Numbered from the stretch's first letter, positions 28,528 to 36,366 are shown. The stretch: 64,000 nucleotides of DNA from an uncultured Alphaproteobacteria bacterium (GCA_944391615.1 CALXUE010000005.1:37329-101328); one strand, 5' to 3'. Numbers and translations are program-made. The notes: generated from the sequence alone by a model not told the origin.

Positions 28528-30612
28528 ATGACTAAATTTGTGATGAAATCAGAAACATTTGAAGATGGGGCAAAAGTTCTGAGATATTATTTTTTAGGTA
28601 AATTTCCTTTTTTGAAAAAAATTAAAGGAACAGGTGTTCGGAAAACTTTTTTATTTAATTATTGTATATCTAAGCATTCAGCTAAAGTTGTTAAAAACAG
28701 CCTTGATTACAGCAATCTTTTAATGCCTTCTGAAGTCGTTGATTTAAAAAAACACAAAATTGATATTATTATTCCCGTATATAACGGTTTTGATTATTTG
28801 CCTAACTTATTTAATTCTATTAACCAAAATACTGATGTTTCTTTTCGACTGATTGTGGTTAATGACCACTCCCCGGATGCTAGAGTTTTGGAATTTCTCT
28901 TACAACAAAAAAACATTTCTCATAATGAATTTATTTTGCTTAATAATGAACAAAACTTGGGCTTTGTACAATCCGTTAATAAAGCATTTCAATATGCTCA
29001 AAATGATGTTGTTCTTATGAATACAGATGTTGTTCTCCCTAAAAATTGGGCTTCTCGTTTGCTTCTTCCTTTGGTGTTACATAAAAATGTTGCAAGTGTC
29101 ACGCCTTTTTCTAATGCTGCAACTATGTTTTCTTTACCGGTTATGGGATCTGATAATGCCTTTGATGCCGATTTGGAAAAAGTTAATACGGCTCTTCTAA
29201 AACTCAACGCTCTTTACCATCTATTTGAATTTCCTACCGGTGTCGGGTTTTGTATGGCCATCAAAAAAGAGGTTTTGGATAAAATAGGACCTCTCGATTT
29301 GGCTTTTGAAAAAGGTTATGGAGAAGAAAATGACTGGTGCCAAAGGGCTGTTAATGCCGGCTATGTTAACTCTCTTGTCTACAACTTGTTTATTTGGCAT
29401 AAACATGGTGGCAGTTTTGATGCGTTGGAAAAAAAATCCCTCATAAACAAGCATGCTAAAATTATTACCCAACGTTATCCTAATTATTCTTATGATGTTA
29501 AATCTACATTCAAAAATCAGGATTATATATCCCTTCATTTTTTAGCTGAAATTCTTTATTTTTCTACTTTGGCTGAAAAAACTCAAGTTTGGTGGCGCCA
29601 CTCATGGGGCGGCGGTGCTGAGATTTATGCTTTGCGAAAAATTCAAACCTTAAAGGAAAACAATCTTATTATATCCTTGCAAGAAGATGTTAACTTTGCT
29701 TTGAAGTGTACTTATTCTTATAAAAATTTTCAAAATTGCCTTTATTTATCCTATCAAGATGCTTTGGCTCTTTTCTCAAACATACAAATTTCCGATTTGG
29801 TAGTGAACAATTTGGCCGGATATGAAAATATTCCTATGACACTGGATTTTATCCATAAATTAAAAAATATTTCAAAGGCTAAGGTCTCTTTCAGAGGACA
29901 TGATTTTCAGTGCATATGTCCTAATATAACTCTCGTTGATTATCATAATGTTTATTGTCAGTGTAGAGATTTGAGCTTATGTCCTCAATGTATTTTTCGC
30001 TCTGCTTCCGTTTTAATCAAAACGGATAATGTGAAAAAATACCAAAATGCTTGGTGTGATTTTTTGCAAAATGTTGCCGATGAGATTGTTGTATTTTCTC
30101 AGTCTTCCGCTAATATTTTGTGCAAAGCTTATAACGGCTTGACACACAAAATTAAAATTATTCCTCACACTATTCCCGGTATTAGAAAAGTTGTTACAAA
30201 ACCTCACAAAGGTTTGAATATTTGCGTGTTAGGCAATATCTCTCCCGCAAAAGGCGCAAATATCCTCAAAGAATTGGATTTAATTTTGCCCAAATTCAAA
30301 AATGTACATATGTTTTTGGCCGGAAAGGTCGGATTCTCTCCTAAAAACATTAAATTGTTAGGGCAATACAAACTTGAAAATTTAGCTTCTCTTATGGAAA
30401 AAAATTTTATTGATTTTATTTTAATTCCTTCTGTTTGGCCGGAGACTTTTTCTTACACAACGGAAGAAGCTATGACTATGGGACTGCCTGTGGCTTGTTA
30501 TGATTTAGGTGCTCCGGCGGAAAGAGTGAAAAAATATAAAAAGGGTTTGATTATTTCAAAAATAGATGCGCAAACAACCTTAAATGAAATTGAACAATTT
30601 TTTCAGCGTTAA
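28528..30612 (+). CDS. Two-domain glycosyltransferase (GT2 plus GT4-like)
   Basis: About 694 residues. An in-frame ATG at 28501 is possible, but a TACAAT -10-like hexamer at 28489 and a GGAAT stretch favour 28528. The N-terminal GT2 domain (about 75-330) has IDIIIPVYNGFDYLP, VVNDHSPD and a DxD-like LMNTDVVLP, then YGEENDWCQRA. A middle region (about 440-510) holds a Cys cluster (CICP, CQCRDLSLCPQC) that could bind metal. The C-terminal GT4-like region has EEAMTMGLPVACYDL. It probably builds a surface polysaccharide. It stands alone, without other polysaccharide genes. Confidence 0.82.
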   Translation: MTKFVMKSETFEDGAKVLRYYFLGKFPFLKKIKGTGVRKTFLFNYCISKHSAKVVKNSLDYSNLLMPSEVVDLKKHKIDIIIPVYNGFDYLPNLFNSINQNTDVSFRLIVVNDHSPDARVLEFLLQQKNISHNEFILLNNEQNLGFVQSVNKAFQYAQNDVVLMNTDVVLPKNWASRLLLPLVLHKNVASVTPFSNAATMFSLPVMGSDNAFDADLEKVNTALLKLNALYHLFEFPTGVGFCMAIKKEVLDKIGPLDLAFEKGYGEENDWCQRAVNAGYVNSLVYNLFIWHKHGGSFDALEKKSLINKHAKIITQRYPNYSYDVKSTFKNQDYISLHFLAEILYFSTLAEKTQVWWRHSWGGGAEIYALRKIQTLKENNLIISLQEDVNFALKCTYSYKNFQNCLYLSYQDALALFSNIQISDLVVNNLAGYENIPMTLDFIHKLKNISKAKVSFRGHDFQCICPNITLVDYHNVYCQCRDLSLCPQCIFRSASVLIKTDNVKKYQNAWCDFLQNVADEIVVFSQSSANILCKAYNGLTHKIKIIPHTIPGIRKVVTKPHKGLNICVLGNISPAKGANILKELDLILPKFKNVHMFLAGKVGFSPKNIKLLGQYKLENLASLMEKNFIDFILIPSVWPETFSYTTEEAMTMGLPVACYDLGAPAERVKKYKKGLIISKIDAQTTLNEIEQFFQR

Positions 30613-30727
30613 CCTTATACAGATTATTATCTGTACTGCTATTTTTACCAAGCCGATTTTTATATGATGCAGCTTATGCTTAAAGGTCTTTTTACTTTAT
30701 CGTTACCTTATCATAACACAAAATGAT

Positions 30728-31276
30728 TTATCTTAAACGGTGTTCCCAAAGCTCGTCAAACAGTTTGCTGCCGGATTTATCCATCCATTCGAACAGGACC
30801 ATTTCTCTGGAGACAACATCAATACCATGTTGTATTAAGCGTTGTATTCCCATTGCGTTTTGGTGATTACTTCTGGAAGAACAGCTATCTTCAACCACAA
30901 AGACTTCATAGCCGGCATCGTGAAAATCTATGGCCGTTTGTAAAACGCACAAATGTGTTTCCAGACCGGCTATCACAATTTGTTTTTTATTGGTATTTTT
31001 TACGGCTTCTCTTATTTTGTTATTTTTATAGCAAGAGAATGTATCTTTTTCATAGTAACAATTTTCTTCTTTTAATATTTTTCTTAAATCTATCATGGTT
31101 GAGCCAAAGACTTTATGGTCTTGCTCTGCAACTATATGCGGGATTTTGAGTTCTTCTGCGACCTCGAGCAAAGTGGTGCAGCCATTAATAACTTCTCGCG
31201 GGCTTTCCTGAACCGGAGTTAGATTTTCTTGCACATCTATTATCAAAAGAACAGAATCATCTTTACTTATCAGCAT
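30728..31276 (-). CDS. Isochorismatase-family cysteine hydrolase
   Basis: The 182-residue cytoplasmic hydrolase starts at ATG 31276, six bases after GGAG; five extra residues from 31291 are possible. The catalytic triad of the family is visible: Asp in LLIIDVQENL (about 16), Lys in YYEKDTFSCY (about 80) and Cys in GLETHLCVLQTA (about 112), with the expected cis-peptide context before the Cys. Relatives hydrolyse isochorismate, nicotinamide, N-carbamoyl compounds or unknown amides; the substrate here is open. It lies about 100 bp downstream of the MarR/metallo-hydrolase pair on the same strand and could be co-transcribed. Confidence 0.88.
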   Translation of the reverse strand: MLISKDDSVLLIIDVQENLTPVQESPREVINGCTTLLEVAEELKIPHIVAEQDHKVFGSTMIDLRKILKEENCYYEKDTFSCYKNNKIREAVKNTNKKQIVIAGLETHLCVLQTAIDFHDAGYEVFVVEDSCSSRSNHQNAMGIQRLIQHGIDVVSREMVLFEWMDKSGSKLFDELWEHRLR

Positions 31277-31389
31277 GGTACTCTCCATCATGTTGTGACA
31301 TATGTGTTTATTTTATGTCTTAATTCTAAAAACATTGTTAAAATTCATTTATCTTCGATGTCGAAGAGTACCATTCTCCTGTATGTATC

Positions 31390-32154
31390 CTAAAAATTTA
31401 GTATTTCATTGTCATTTGGGACCAAAACATTGTTTAATTTCATATCTTTGATATCTTGGCGTGTGACTGTTAAGTGGCTGACTGTATCCATATGGCTGGC
31501 TATGATGGTTGATGACGGGGCATAAGACGATATTTTTTTGACATCTTGTGCATCCATAATGATTTTTTCGCCATTTTGCAACATTGCACCACAAGCATTA
31601 ACTATGATAATTTGCGGTGAATAGGTGTCTAGAGCTTCTTTGACTTCTTCACACCAGATTGTGTCTCCAGCCAGATAAAGTGTTTTTTCGGTTGCAGCCT
31701 TAAATACAACACCCATGGCATCGTAGGGCATATTGATTTGTTGGCATAGGGGCTTGATGATTTCCCTTTTGCCGTGTTGACCCCCTGTTTTGTAAAGAGA
31801 AACACCCGAAAATTCAGTTTTGTCTTTGATGATTGTTATGTTGGTAAAACCATAGTGTTTTATCATATCAAAATCGCTTTGCGATTGCACAAATATAGGT
31901 ATGTTTTTGGAAAGCGATTTTGCTGCTATATCATCCCAATGGTCGGGATGAAAATGCGTTAAAATAACGGCATCTACATTTGTTATTTCTTCTATGCTTA
32001 TCGGCAGCTCTACTCTGGGTTGGCGAACATTCGGGTTCATTCCCACATCGAATCCGGCCATGTAGTCTTTGGGCATTAACCATGGGTCAATTAAAAATTT
32101 TTTTTGATTATAGGTTATAATTAATGTTGCATTTCGGATTTGGTGGATTTGCAT
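31390..32154 (-). CDS. Metallo-beta-lactamase-fold hydrolase (UlaG-like)
   Basis: The 254-residue protein has the HxHxDH metal motif in ILTHFHPDHWDD (about 65), later histidines in GGQHGKREI and SHMDTVSHLT, and LAGDTIWCEEV, the conserved Asp-containing strand. The fold resembles UlaG-type lactonases and related hydrolases. The gene overlaps the end of marR by 34 bp, and the overlapping region encodes both the MarR C-terminus and the start MQIHQI, so expression is likely coupled. The substrate is unknown; regulation by the adjacent MarR protein is likely. Confidence 0.87.
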   Translation of the reverse strand: MQIHQIRNATLIITYNQKKFLIDPWLMPKDYMAGFDVGMNPNVRQPRVELPISIEEITNVDAVILTHFHPDHWDDIAAKSLSKNIPIFVQSQSDFDMIKHYGFTNITIIKDKTEFSGVSLYKTGGQHGKREIIKPLCQQINMPYDAMGVVFKAATEKTLYLAGDTIWCEEVKEALDTYSPQIIIVNACGAMLQNGEKIIMDAQDVKKISSYAPSSTIIASHMDTVSHLTVTRQDIKDMKLNNVLVPNDNEILNF

Positions 32155-32618
32155 TTCTTTTCCTCCTTTAGGATTTGTTTTAGATGTTGGGTATATTGGT
32201 TGATGAATTTTATGGCAATTTTAACTTCATCATCCTTAAATTGCTTAAAAAACTTAAGGTCTTGGCTGTTCCATTCTTGGTGGATTTTTTCGTGTGCAGC
32301 AAATATATCTTGTCCGATGTCGGTTAATTTATAATATATTTCTTTTTGATTGTTGGTTTTGTGATAAGCTATTATGGCTTGTTTTTGCAACAATTTTTTG
32401 ATGAGTTTACTGATGCCTCCTCGGGTCATATTCAAGCTCTTTGAAAGCTTGGTGACGTTCATATCTTGTAATTTTCCTATATGTTCGATGCAATGCATTT
32501 CTGTTAGGCTATAATCATCAAACAAGGGTGCCGCATATTGTTTCATTTCGGTGCTGATATACTCAAATGTATTTAGCAATGTTGAAAGAACTGTGTTTAA
32601 GTCTTGGGCTTTTTTCAT
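32121..32618 (-). CDS. MarR-family transcriptional regulator
   Basis: The 165-residue winged-helix protein starts at ATG 32618 behind AAGG. The DNA-binding region (about 50-110) has MHCIEHIGKLQDMNVTKLSKSL, MTRGGISKLIKKL and a wing AYHKTNNQKEIYYKLTDIG, all typical of MarR. The flanking helices provide dimerisation. A perfect 17-bp palindrome sits 14 bp upstream of its start, after the promoter, suggesting autorepression. It regulates the overlapping metallo-hydrolase gene and perhaps the isochorismatase gene. The ligand is unknown, plausibly a small phenolic or electrophile as for other MarR proteins. Confidence 0.88.
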   Translation of the reverse strand: MKKAQDLNTVLSTLLNTFEYISTEMKQYAAPLFDDYSLTEMHCIEHIGKLQDMNVTKLSKSLNMTRGGISKLIKKLLQKQAIIAYHKTNNQKEIYYKLTDIGQDIFAAHEKIHQEWNSQDLKFFKQFKDDEVKIAIKFINQYTQHLKQILKEEKKCKSTKSEMQH

Positions 32619-32631
32619 CGGCAATACCTTG

Positions 32632-32648
32632 TATTCTGTTTCAGAATA
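32632..32648. promoter_or_regulatory. Palindromic operator upstream of marR
   Basis: TATTCTG-TTT-CAGAATA is a perfect 7-bp inverted repeat with a 3-bp centre. It lies between the -10 hexamer and the marR start codon, the usual site for MarR autorepression. Confidence 0.65.
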
Positions 32649-32654
32649 GAAGAT

Positions 32655-32682
32655 ATTTTAGATTATTTTGTTTCCTTGTCAA
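32655..32682 (-). promoter_or_regulatory. Putative promoter of marR and the metallo-hydrolase
   Basis: On the minus strand TTGACA (32682-32677) and TAAAAT (32660-32655) are separated by 16 bp, just upstream of the palindrome. Confidence 0.55.
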
Positions 32683-32715
32683 CAAAATATGCCTTATCAT
32701 TTTGTTTTATTTTTT

Positions 32716-33153
32716 TTAATTTAATATTTCTATTTTGGCTGTAAAGTCTTCTTTTTGATTTTGCAAATATTCTATGCCGGACTCCACAGTTCCTAATTCT
32801 ATTAAGGCTGAATCTTTTGAAAAACCCACGTTTTTGTAAAAAATACCAAAGTTTCCCCATGGCGCATAAATAAACATTTTGCCTTTTTGGGCTATCATGC
32901 CGCCGGTTGTATTTTTAAGTGAAATTTTTTCAGGAAAGTAACTGATTTTTTCTTGCCCTGCAAAATCTTGAAAATTAAATTCTGCCGGCAGCATTGCTAC
33001 AAACTGTTGGGTGGCGGCGTTGTTTTCTAAATTAACTATGACTTCTTTATTATTAAAATTGATTTTTATTTTCATATCTTGCATCTCCTTCGATTGGATG
33101 AAATTTGGCAACATTAAGAATCCTATAAATAACAAATATGGTAATATTTTCAT
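32716..33153 (-). CDS. Secreted cyclophilin-like-fold protein
   Basis: The 145-residue protein starts at ATG 33153 behind GGAG; a longer frame to 33231 would run across the promoter. The signal peptide MKILPYLLFIGFLMLPNFIQS is followed by MKIKINFNNKEVIVNLENNA, and then FVAMLPAEFNFQDFAGQEKISYFP and MIAQKGKMFIYAPWGNFGIFYKN. This is the pattern of the small cyclophilin-like barrel family (cyclophil_like2), here exported. Relatives are usually cytoplasmic and of unknown function. It is divergent from the phosphoesterase fusion gene, and both are controlled by MerR-type promoters. Confidence 0.75.
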   Translation of the reverse strand: MKILPYLLFIGFLMLPNFIQSKEMQDMKIKINFNNKEVIVNLENNAATQQFVAMLPAEFNFQDFAGQEKISYFPEKISLKNTTGGMIAQKGKMFIYAPWGNFGIFYKNVGFSKDSALIELGTVESGIEYLQNQKEDFTAKIEILN

Positions 33154-33181
33154 CTTTTTGAATCTCCATTGATATTTTTTA

Positions 33182-33212
33182 AGTGTAATCTTTAGAGTAT
33201 ACTTTAAGTCAA
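33182..33212 (-). promoter_or_regulatory. MerR-type promoter/operator driving the cyclophilin-like gene
   Basis: On the minus strand TTGACT (33212-33207) and TACACT (33187-33182) are separated by a 19-bp spacer. The spacer holds an imperfect dyad, TTAAAGTATACTCTAA. Long 19-20 bp spacers with a central dyad are the hallmark of promoters untwisted by MerR-family activators. The start is 29 bp downstream of the -10. Confidence 0.72.
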
Positions 33213-33250
33213 GTTTTTTTTGATGGTGCAATAAAAATTCAAATAAATTC

Positions 33251-33281
33251 TTGACTTAGAGTATACTCTAAAGATTATCAT
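33251..33281 (+). promoter_or_regulatory. MerR-type promoter/operator driving the phosphoesterase fusion gene
   Basis: TTGACT (33251-33256) and TATCAT (33276-33281) are separated by 19 bp. The spacer contains the perfect 16-bp palindrome TTAGAGTATACTCTAA (33256-33271). The sequence resembles operators of NmlR/AdhR-like MerR regulators that sense aldehydes or electrophiles, as I remember them (CTTGACTTAGAGT...ACTCTAAG). No MerR gene is present in the window. Confidence 0.75.
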
Positions 33282-33315
33282 ATATTTGTTTTTCTTACAT
33301 AATTGGAGATGAGAT

Positions 33316-35757
33316 ATGTTTGGATGTGCTGTTACGACTTCTGTGTTAGGTAGTTTGGCTGCCTTAGCGTTGTTTTTAAGATATTGCGCTTTTATGCCTT
33401 TTAATATTTGGGGAAAGATAGCCTATCTTATTCTTTTTATATTTATCGGCTGCTTGCCTTTGCTGGCAGAATATCGTTTTGAAGCATATCTCGGAAAGTT
33501 TTATGTTCCGTATCGCTACATACTTTATTTTTTGTTTATCACTATGGTGATTTTGTTTAGTTTAACTGTTGTTCGCGATATTTTGTGGACTATTTTAAGG
33601 TTGTTCTCAGATAATTTTAAGCCTTTGGCCTCCCCTCATTTGATGAAAATTAATCTTTTGACTATTGCTTTGGCTTTTGTTATTGCTTTTATTGCCTTAT
33701 ATGATGGTATTAAAGTTCCCGATGTTAAGCAAATCAGCCTTGCCAATCATAAGATTTTACAAGATAAAAAAATTGTTTTATTGCCGGATTTGCACTTACA
33801 CCGCGCGCTTCCTTCTAGCAAACTGCAAGGCATTGTTGATACGACCAACGCTCAAAATCCTGACCTTATCTTGTTGGTGGGCGATATGATTGATGATGAT
33901 ATTGAACGCGTTCAAAATCAACTTAATATTTTAAAAGGGCTTAAAGCAAAATATGGCGTTTATTTTGTTTCGGGAAACCATGAATTTTATCATGACTTTC
34001 ATAAAACATCTCAAGCCTTACAAAATTTAGGGTTTAAGTTGTTGGAAAACCAAGGCGTTAGTATTGATAAGGATTTGTTCTTAGGCGGTATTCCCGACAT
34101 TCATTCTCGTGATTTAAGTCAAAAAACATATGATTTGGAAAAAACTTTTGCATCTGCAAATCCGCATCAATATAAAATTTTGATGTCTCATACGCCGGCT
34201 GATTTTGATAAAACACCCTTTGATTTGGAAGTATCGGGGCACACTCACGGCGGACAAATTTTTCCATTTGTGTTCTTTATTTATGCTCACGCGCCTTATG
34301 TTGCAGGTTGGTATGACCTGAACGAAAAGGCAAAACTTTATGTTTCTCGCGGGGCCGGACAATGGGGTCCTCAAATGAGATTTTTGGCTCCGGCTGAAAT
34401 TACTGTCTTAAATTTAACTTCTTCTAACTCAAAAAAAGGAAACGATGCTATGTCAAATTCTAACAAAAATGAAAAGGCCAAAGTTTATTTTACTTCGGAA
34501 CTAACTCCTGAGGCCTTGGTTAATATTTATCAAAAAGTTAATCAAAACATATCCGGAAAGGTTGCTATTAAATGGCATTCCGGGGAACCTCACGGGCCTA
34601 ATATTTTACCTATTCCAATGGTGAAAGCCATACAAAACTTTATTCCTAACAGCAACTTGGTGGAAACGAATACGCTTTATGAAGGCGGCAGGCACACAAC
34701 AGAACAGCATCGAAAAACCCTAAAAATTAATGGCTGGGATTTTTGCAAAGTTGATATCATGGACGAATTCGGAACTGTGATGCTACCGGTTAAAGGCGGA
34801 AAACATTTCAAAGAAATGTCCATGGGCAAAGGTATTTTGGATTATGATTCTATGCTCGTTCTAACGCACTTTAAGGGGCATCCGATGGGCGGCTTTGGAG
34901 GGTCTATCAAAAATATTGCCATTGGAAATGCCGACGGAAAAATCGGCAAAGCTATGGTGCATGGAGCTGACAAACATAGTTTGTGGAATGCAACACAATC
35001 TCTGTTGATGGAAAATATGGTAGAATCGGCCAAAGCAACACTTGACCACTTTGGCAATAAAATTACATATATTAATGTGCTACGAAATATGTCGGTTGAC
35101 TGCGATTGTATGGGTACGGCTGCCGCTAAAGTTAAAATACGTGATTTGGGAATTTTGGCTTCTACCGATATTGTTGCTCTTGATCAAGCGTCCATTGACT
35201 TATTAATGCAGCAACCTGAAACAGAATTGCACGATATTAAAGAGCGTATTTTGAGCCGAGAGGGGCTACACCAACTTGATTATGCTGAAGAGATGGGGCT
35301 AGGAACCAGAAATTATGAACTGATTAATTTGGACACTCTGCCTTCCGGCTATGAACAAGCCAAAAAACTGGTTAAATCAGGAGAAGCTGCCGCCGTTGTG
35401 GTCAAAGATAATAAAATTGTGGCTGAGGCCTCAGGAAAAGGCGTTTTACCTTTGTTGGACATTCATGACAAACATCCCGAAGCTCTCAAAGATGGTTCTT
35501 TAATTGATAAAGTCATCGGGCGGGCCGCTGCTTTTATTGCCATTGACGGACAAGTCAGAACTGTTTATGGCGAAATAATGAGCCAAGAGGCTTTCGAGCT
35601 ATTGCAAAAACACCATATTCCTGCAACCTATGGGCAAATTGTTCCGCAAATTTTAAATAAGAGCAAAGATGGTTTGTGCCCGATGGAGCAAACCGTAATT
35701 CATGCTTCGTCCGTTCAGGAAGCGGTTTCTTTGCTCAGAAACAAACTTAAGAATTAA
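33316..35757 (+). CDS. Membrane metallophosphoesterase fused to DUF362 and DUF1893 domains
   Basis: The 813-residue protein has three parts. Residues 1-140 hold four hydrophobic segments. Residues about 150-370 form a calcineurin-like phosphoesterase with all metal motifs (LLPDLHLHR, LLVGDMIDDD, VSGNHEFYH, SHTPADF, GHTHGGQIFPF), close to YaeI/YkuE-type enzymes. After a Ser/Asn/Lys linker (SSNSKKGNDAMSNSNKNEK), residues about 390-665 match DUF362 (THFKGHPMGGFGGSIKNIAIG), without the ferredoxin module often found with it. Residues 679-812 match DUF1893 (AAVVVKDNKIVAEASGKG, DKVIGRAAAF, DGLCPMEQTV). The linker contains AGGA (34437-34440) nine bases before an in-frame ATG (34450), so the second half may also be made alone. 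It is transcribed from a MerR-type promoter. Confidence 0.85.
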   Translation: MFGCAVTTSVLGSLAALALFLRYCAFMPFNIWGKIAYLILFIFIGCLPLLAEYRFEAYLGKFYVPYRYILYFLFITMVILFSLTVVRDILWTILRLFSDNFKPLASPHLMKINLLTIALAFVIAFIALYDGIKVPDVKQISLANHKILQDKKIVLLPDLHLHRALPSSKLQGIVDTTNAQNPDLILLVGDMIDDDIERVQNQLNILKGLKAKYGVYFVSGNHEFYHDFHKTSQALQNLGFKLLENQGVSIDKDLFLGGIPDIHSRDLSQKTYDLEKTFASANPHQYKILMSHTPADFDKTPFDLEVSGHTHGGQIFPFVFFIYAHAPYVAGWYDLNEKAKLYVSRGAGQWGPQMRFLAPAEITVLNLTSSNSKKGNDAMSNSNKNEKAKVYFTSELTPEALVNIYQKVNQNISGKVAIKWHSGEPHGPNILPIPMVKAIQNFIPNSNLVETNTLYEGGRHTTEQHRKTLKINGWDFCKVDIMDEFGTVMLPVKGGKHFKEMSMGKGILDYDSMLVLTHFKGHPMGGFGGSIKNIAIGNADGKIGKAMVHGADKHSLWNATQSLLMENMVESAKATLDHFGNKITYINVLRNMSVDCDCMGTAAAKVKIRDLGILASTDIVALDQASIDLLMQQPETELHDIKERILSREGLHQLDYAEEMGLGTRNYELINLDTLPSGYEQAKKLVKSGEAAAVVVKDNKIVAEASGKGVLPLLDIHDKHPEALKDGSLIDKVIGRAAAFIAIDGQVRTVYGEIMSQEAFELLQKHHIPATYGQIVPQILNKSKDGLCPMEQTVIHASSVQEAVSLLRNKLKN

Positions 35758-35873
35758 TACACAAAGGGTTATTGTATTATTTTTATTTCTGCGAATCAAA
35801 TCCGGCTTTATCATCACATTCTATTTGTGCTTAATAAAGATATTCTTTCGCCGTGTTTTGAAACCTGAATGAA

Positions 35874-36044
35874 GCTTTCGCATTCTCTATCGCTAAGCGT
35901 TTACGTTGCTCTTGCAGACAAAAAGGCAAAAACTTTTGCCTTTTTGCTTAGCGAGTCCTTGCAGGTTCAAGTCCTCTGCTCTCTCAATACAAAAACACCC
36001 TCCACTTGGGAGGGAGTTTTTGTATTGGTGATCCCAACGGGACT
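35874..36044. repeat. 171-bp direct repeat, copy 1
   Basis: It is identical to 36094-36264 except at 35963 (A versus G) and 36015 (A versus T). It contains nested inverted repeats (CGCTAAGC/GCTTAGCG around an AAAAAGGCAAAA/TTTTGCCTTTTT hairpin), a GGTTCAAGTCC tRNA-T-arm-like stretch, a degraded copy of the tRNA-Glu terminator, and the last 19 nt of tRNA-Glu. The flanking gap 35758-35873 holds no recognisable gene. Confidence 0.9.
36026..36044 (-). other. Truncated duplicate of the tRNA-Glu 3' end
   Basis: These 19 nt equal 36246-36264, the CCA end, 3' acceptor strand and part of the T-arm of tRNA-Glu(TTC). The rest of the cloverleaf is missing, so this is a remnant and not a second tRNA. Confidence 0.85.
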
Positions 36045-36053
36045 ACGCAAATT

Positions 36054-36134
36054 TTATTTGCTTGTTCCAACGGCCGCTAAGCTCTCTTCAAATGCTTTCG
36101 CATTCTCTATCGCTAAGCGTTTACGTTGCTCTTG
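36054..36134 (-). pseudogene. Possible C-terminal gene remnant inside the repeat
   Basis: On the minus strand a 26-codon stretch reads QEQRKRLAIENAKAFEESLA... and ends at TAA (36056-36054). Its composition looks like a coding helix tail. No start or upstream body is present: the frame runs back into the terminator-like hairpin at 36140-36165. The other repeat copy carries the same codons up to NAKA and then diverges. It may be the relic of a gene broken by the duplication, or chance. Confidence 0.3.
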
Positions 36135-36264
36135 CAGACAAAAAGGCAAAAACTTTTGCCTTTTTGCTTAGCGAGTCCTTGCGGGTTCAAGTCCTCTGCT
36201 CTCTCAATACAAAAACACCCTCCACTTGGGAGGGTGTTTTTGTATTGGTGATCCCAACGGGACT
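36094..36264. repeat. 171-bp direct repeat, copy 2 (overlaps tRNA-Glu)
   Basis: This is the second copy, offset 220 bp from the first; the two are separated by 49 bp of unique sequence. It overlaps the terminator and the 3' end of the intact tRNA-Glu gene. It is therefore the parental copy, and copy 1 is the derived one. Confidence 0.9.
36206..36246 (-). terminator. Terminator of tRNA-Glu
   Basis: An 18-bp perfect stem (36206-36223 with 36229-36246) with a 5-nt loop lies immediately after the CCA end on the minus strand. Its core is CACCCTCC/GGAGGGTG. The duplicate in copy 1 has one mismatch in the stem. Confidence 0.85.
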
Positions 36265-36320
36265 TGAACCCATATTACCACCGTGAAAGGGTGATGTCCT
36301 AACCATTAGACGATGGGACC
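36246..36320 (-). tRNA. tRNA-Glu(TTC)
   Basis: A 75-nt gene on the minus strand with encoded CCA. The acceptor stem is GGTCCCA with TGGGATC, the D-arm has CTAATGGTTAGGAC, the anticodon loop CTTTCAC gives TTC, and the T-loop is TTCAAGT. No intron or unusual arm is seen. Confidence 0.95.
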
Positions 36321-36337
36321 ATCGCTTGACGCTTGCC

Positions 36338-36366
36338 TTTATACAGGCTTTTTTTTATTTGGTCAA
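36338..36366 (-). promoter_or_regulatory. Promoter of tRNA-Glu
   Basis: On the minus strand TTGACC (36366-36361), a 17-bp spacer and TATAAA (36343-36338) lie 17 bp upstream of the tRNA 5' end. Confidence 0.7.

Noticed and set aside
30613..30727. Hairpin ACAGA-TTATTA-TCTGT after the glycosyltransferase as a terminator
   Set aside because: The stem is only 5 bp, AT-rich and without a T run, so it is too weak to call.
36020..36044. A second tRNA gene at the end of repeat copy 1
   Set aside because: Only the 3' 19 nt are present; no anticodon arm, D-arm or 5' acceptor strand follows.
35869..36286. Two plus-strand open frames across the 171-bp repeats with identical stretches
   Set aside because: They arise from the duplication itself, cross terminators and the antisense of tRNA-Glu, and have no ribosome sites. 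Not real genes.
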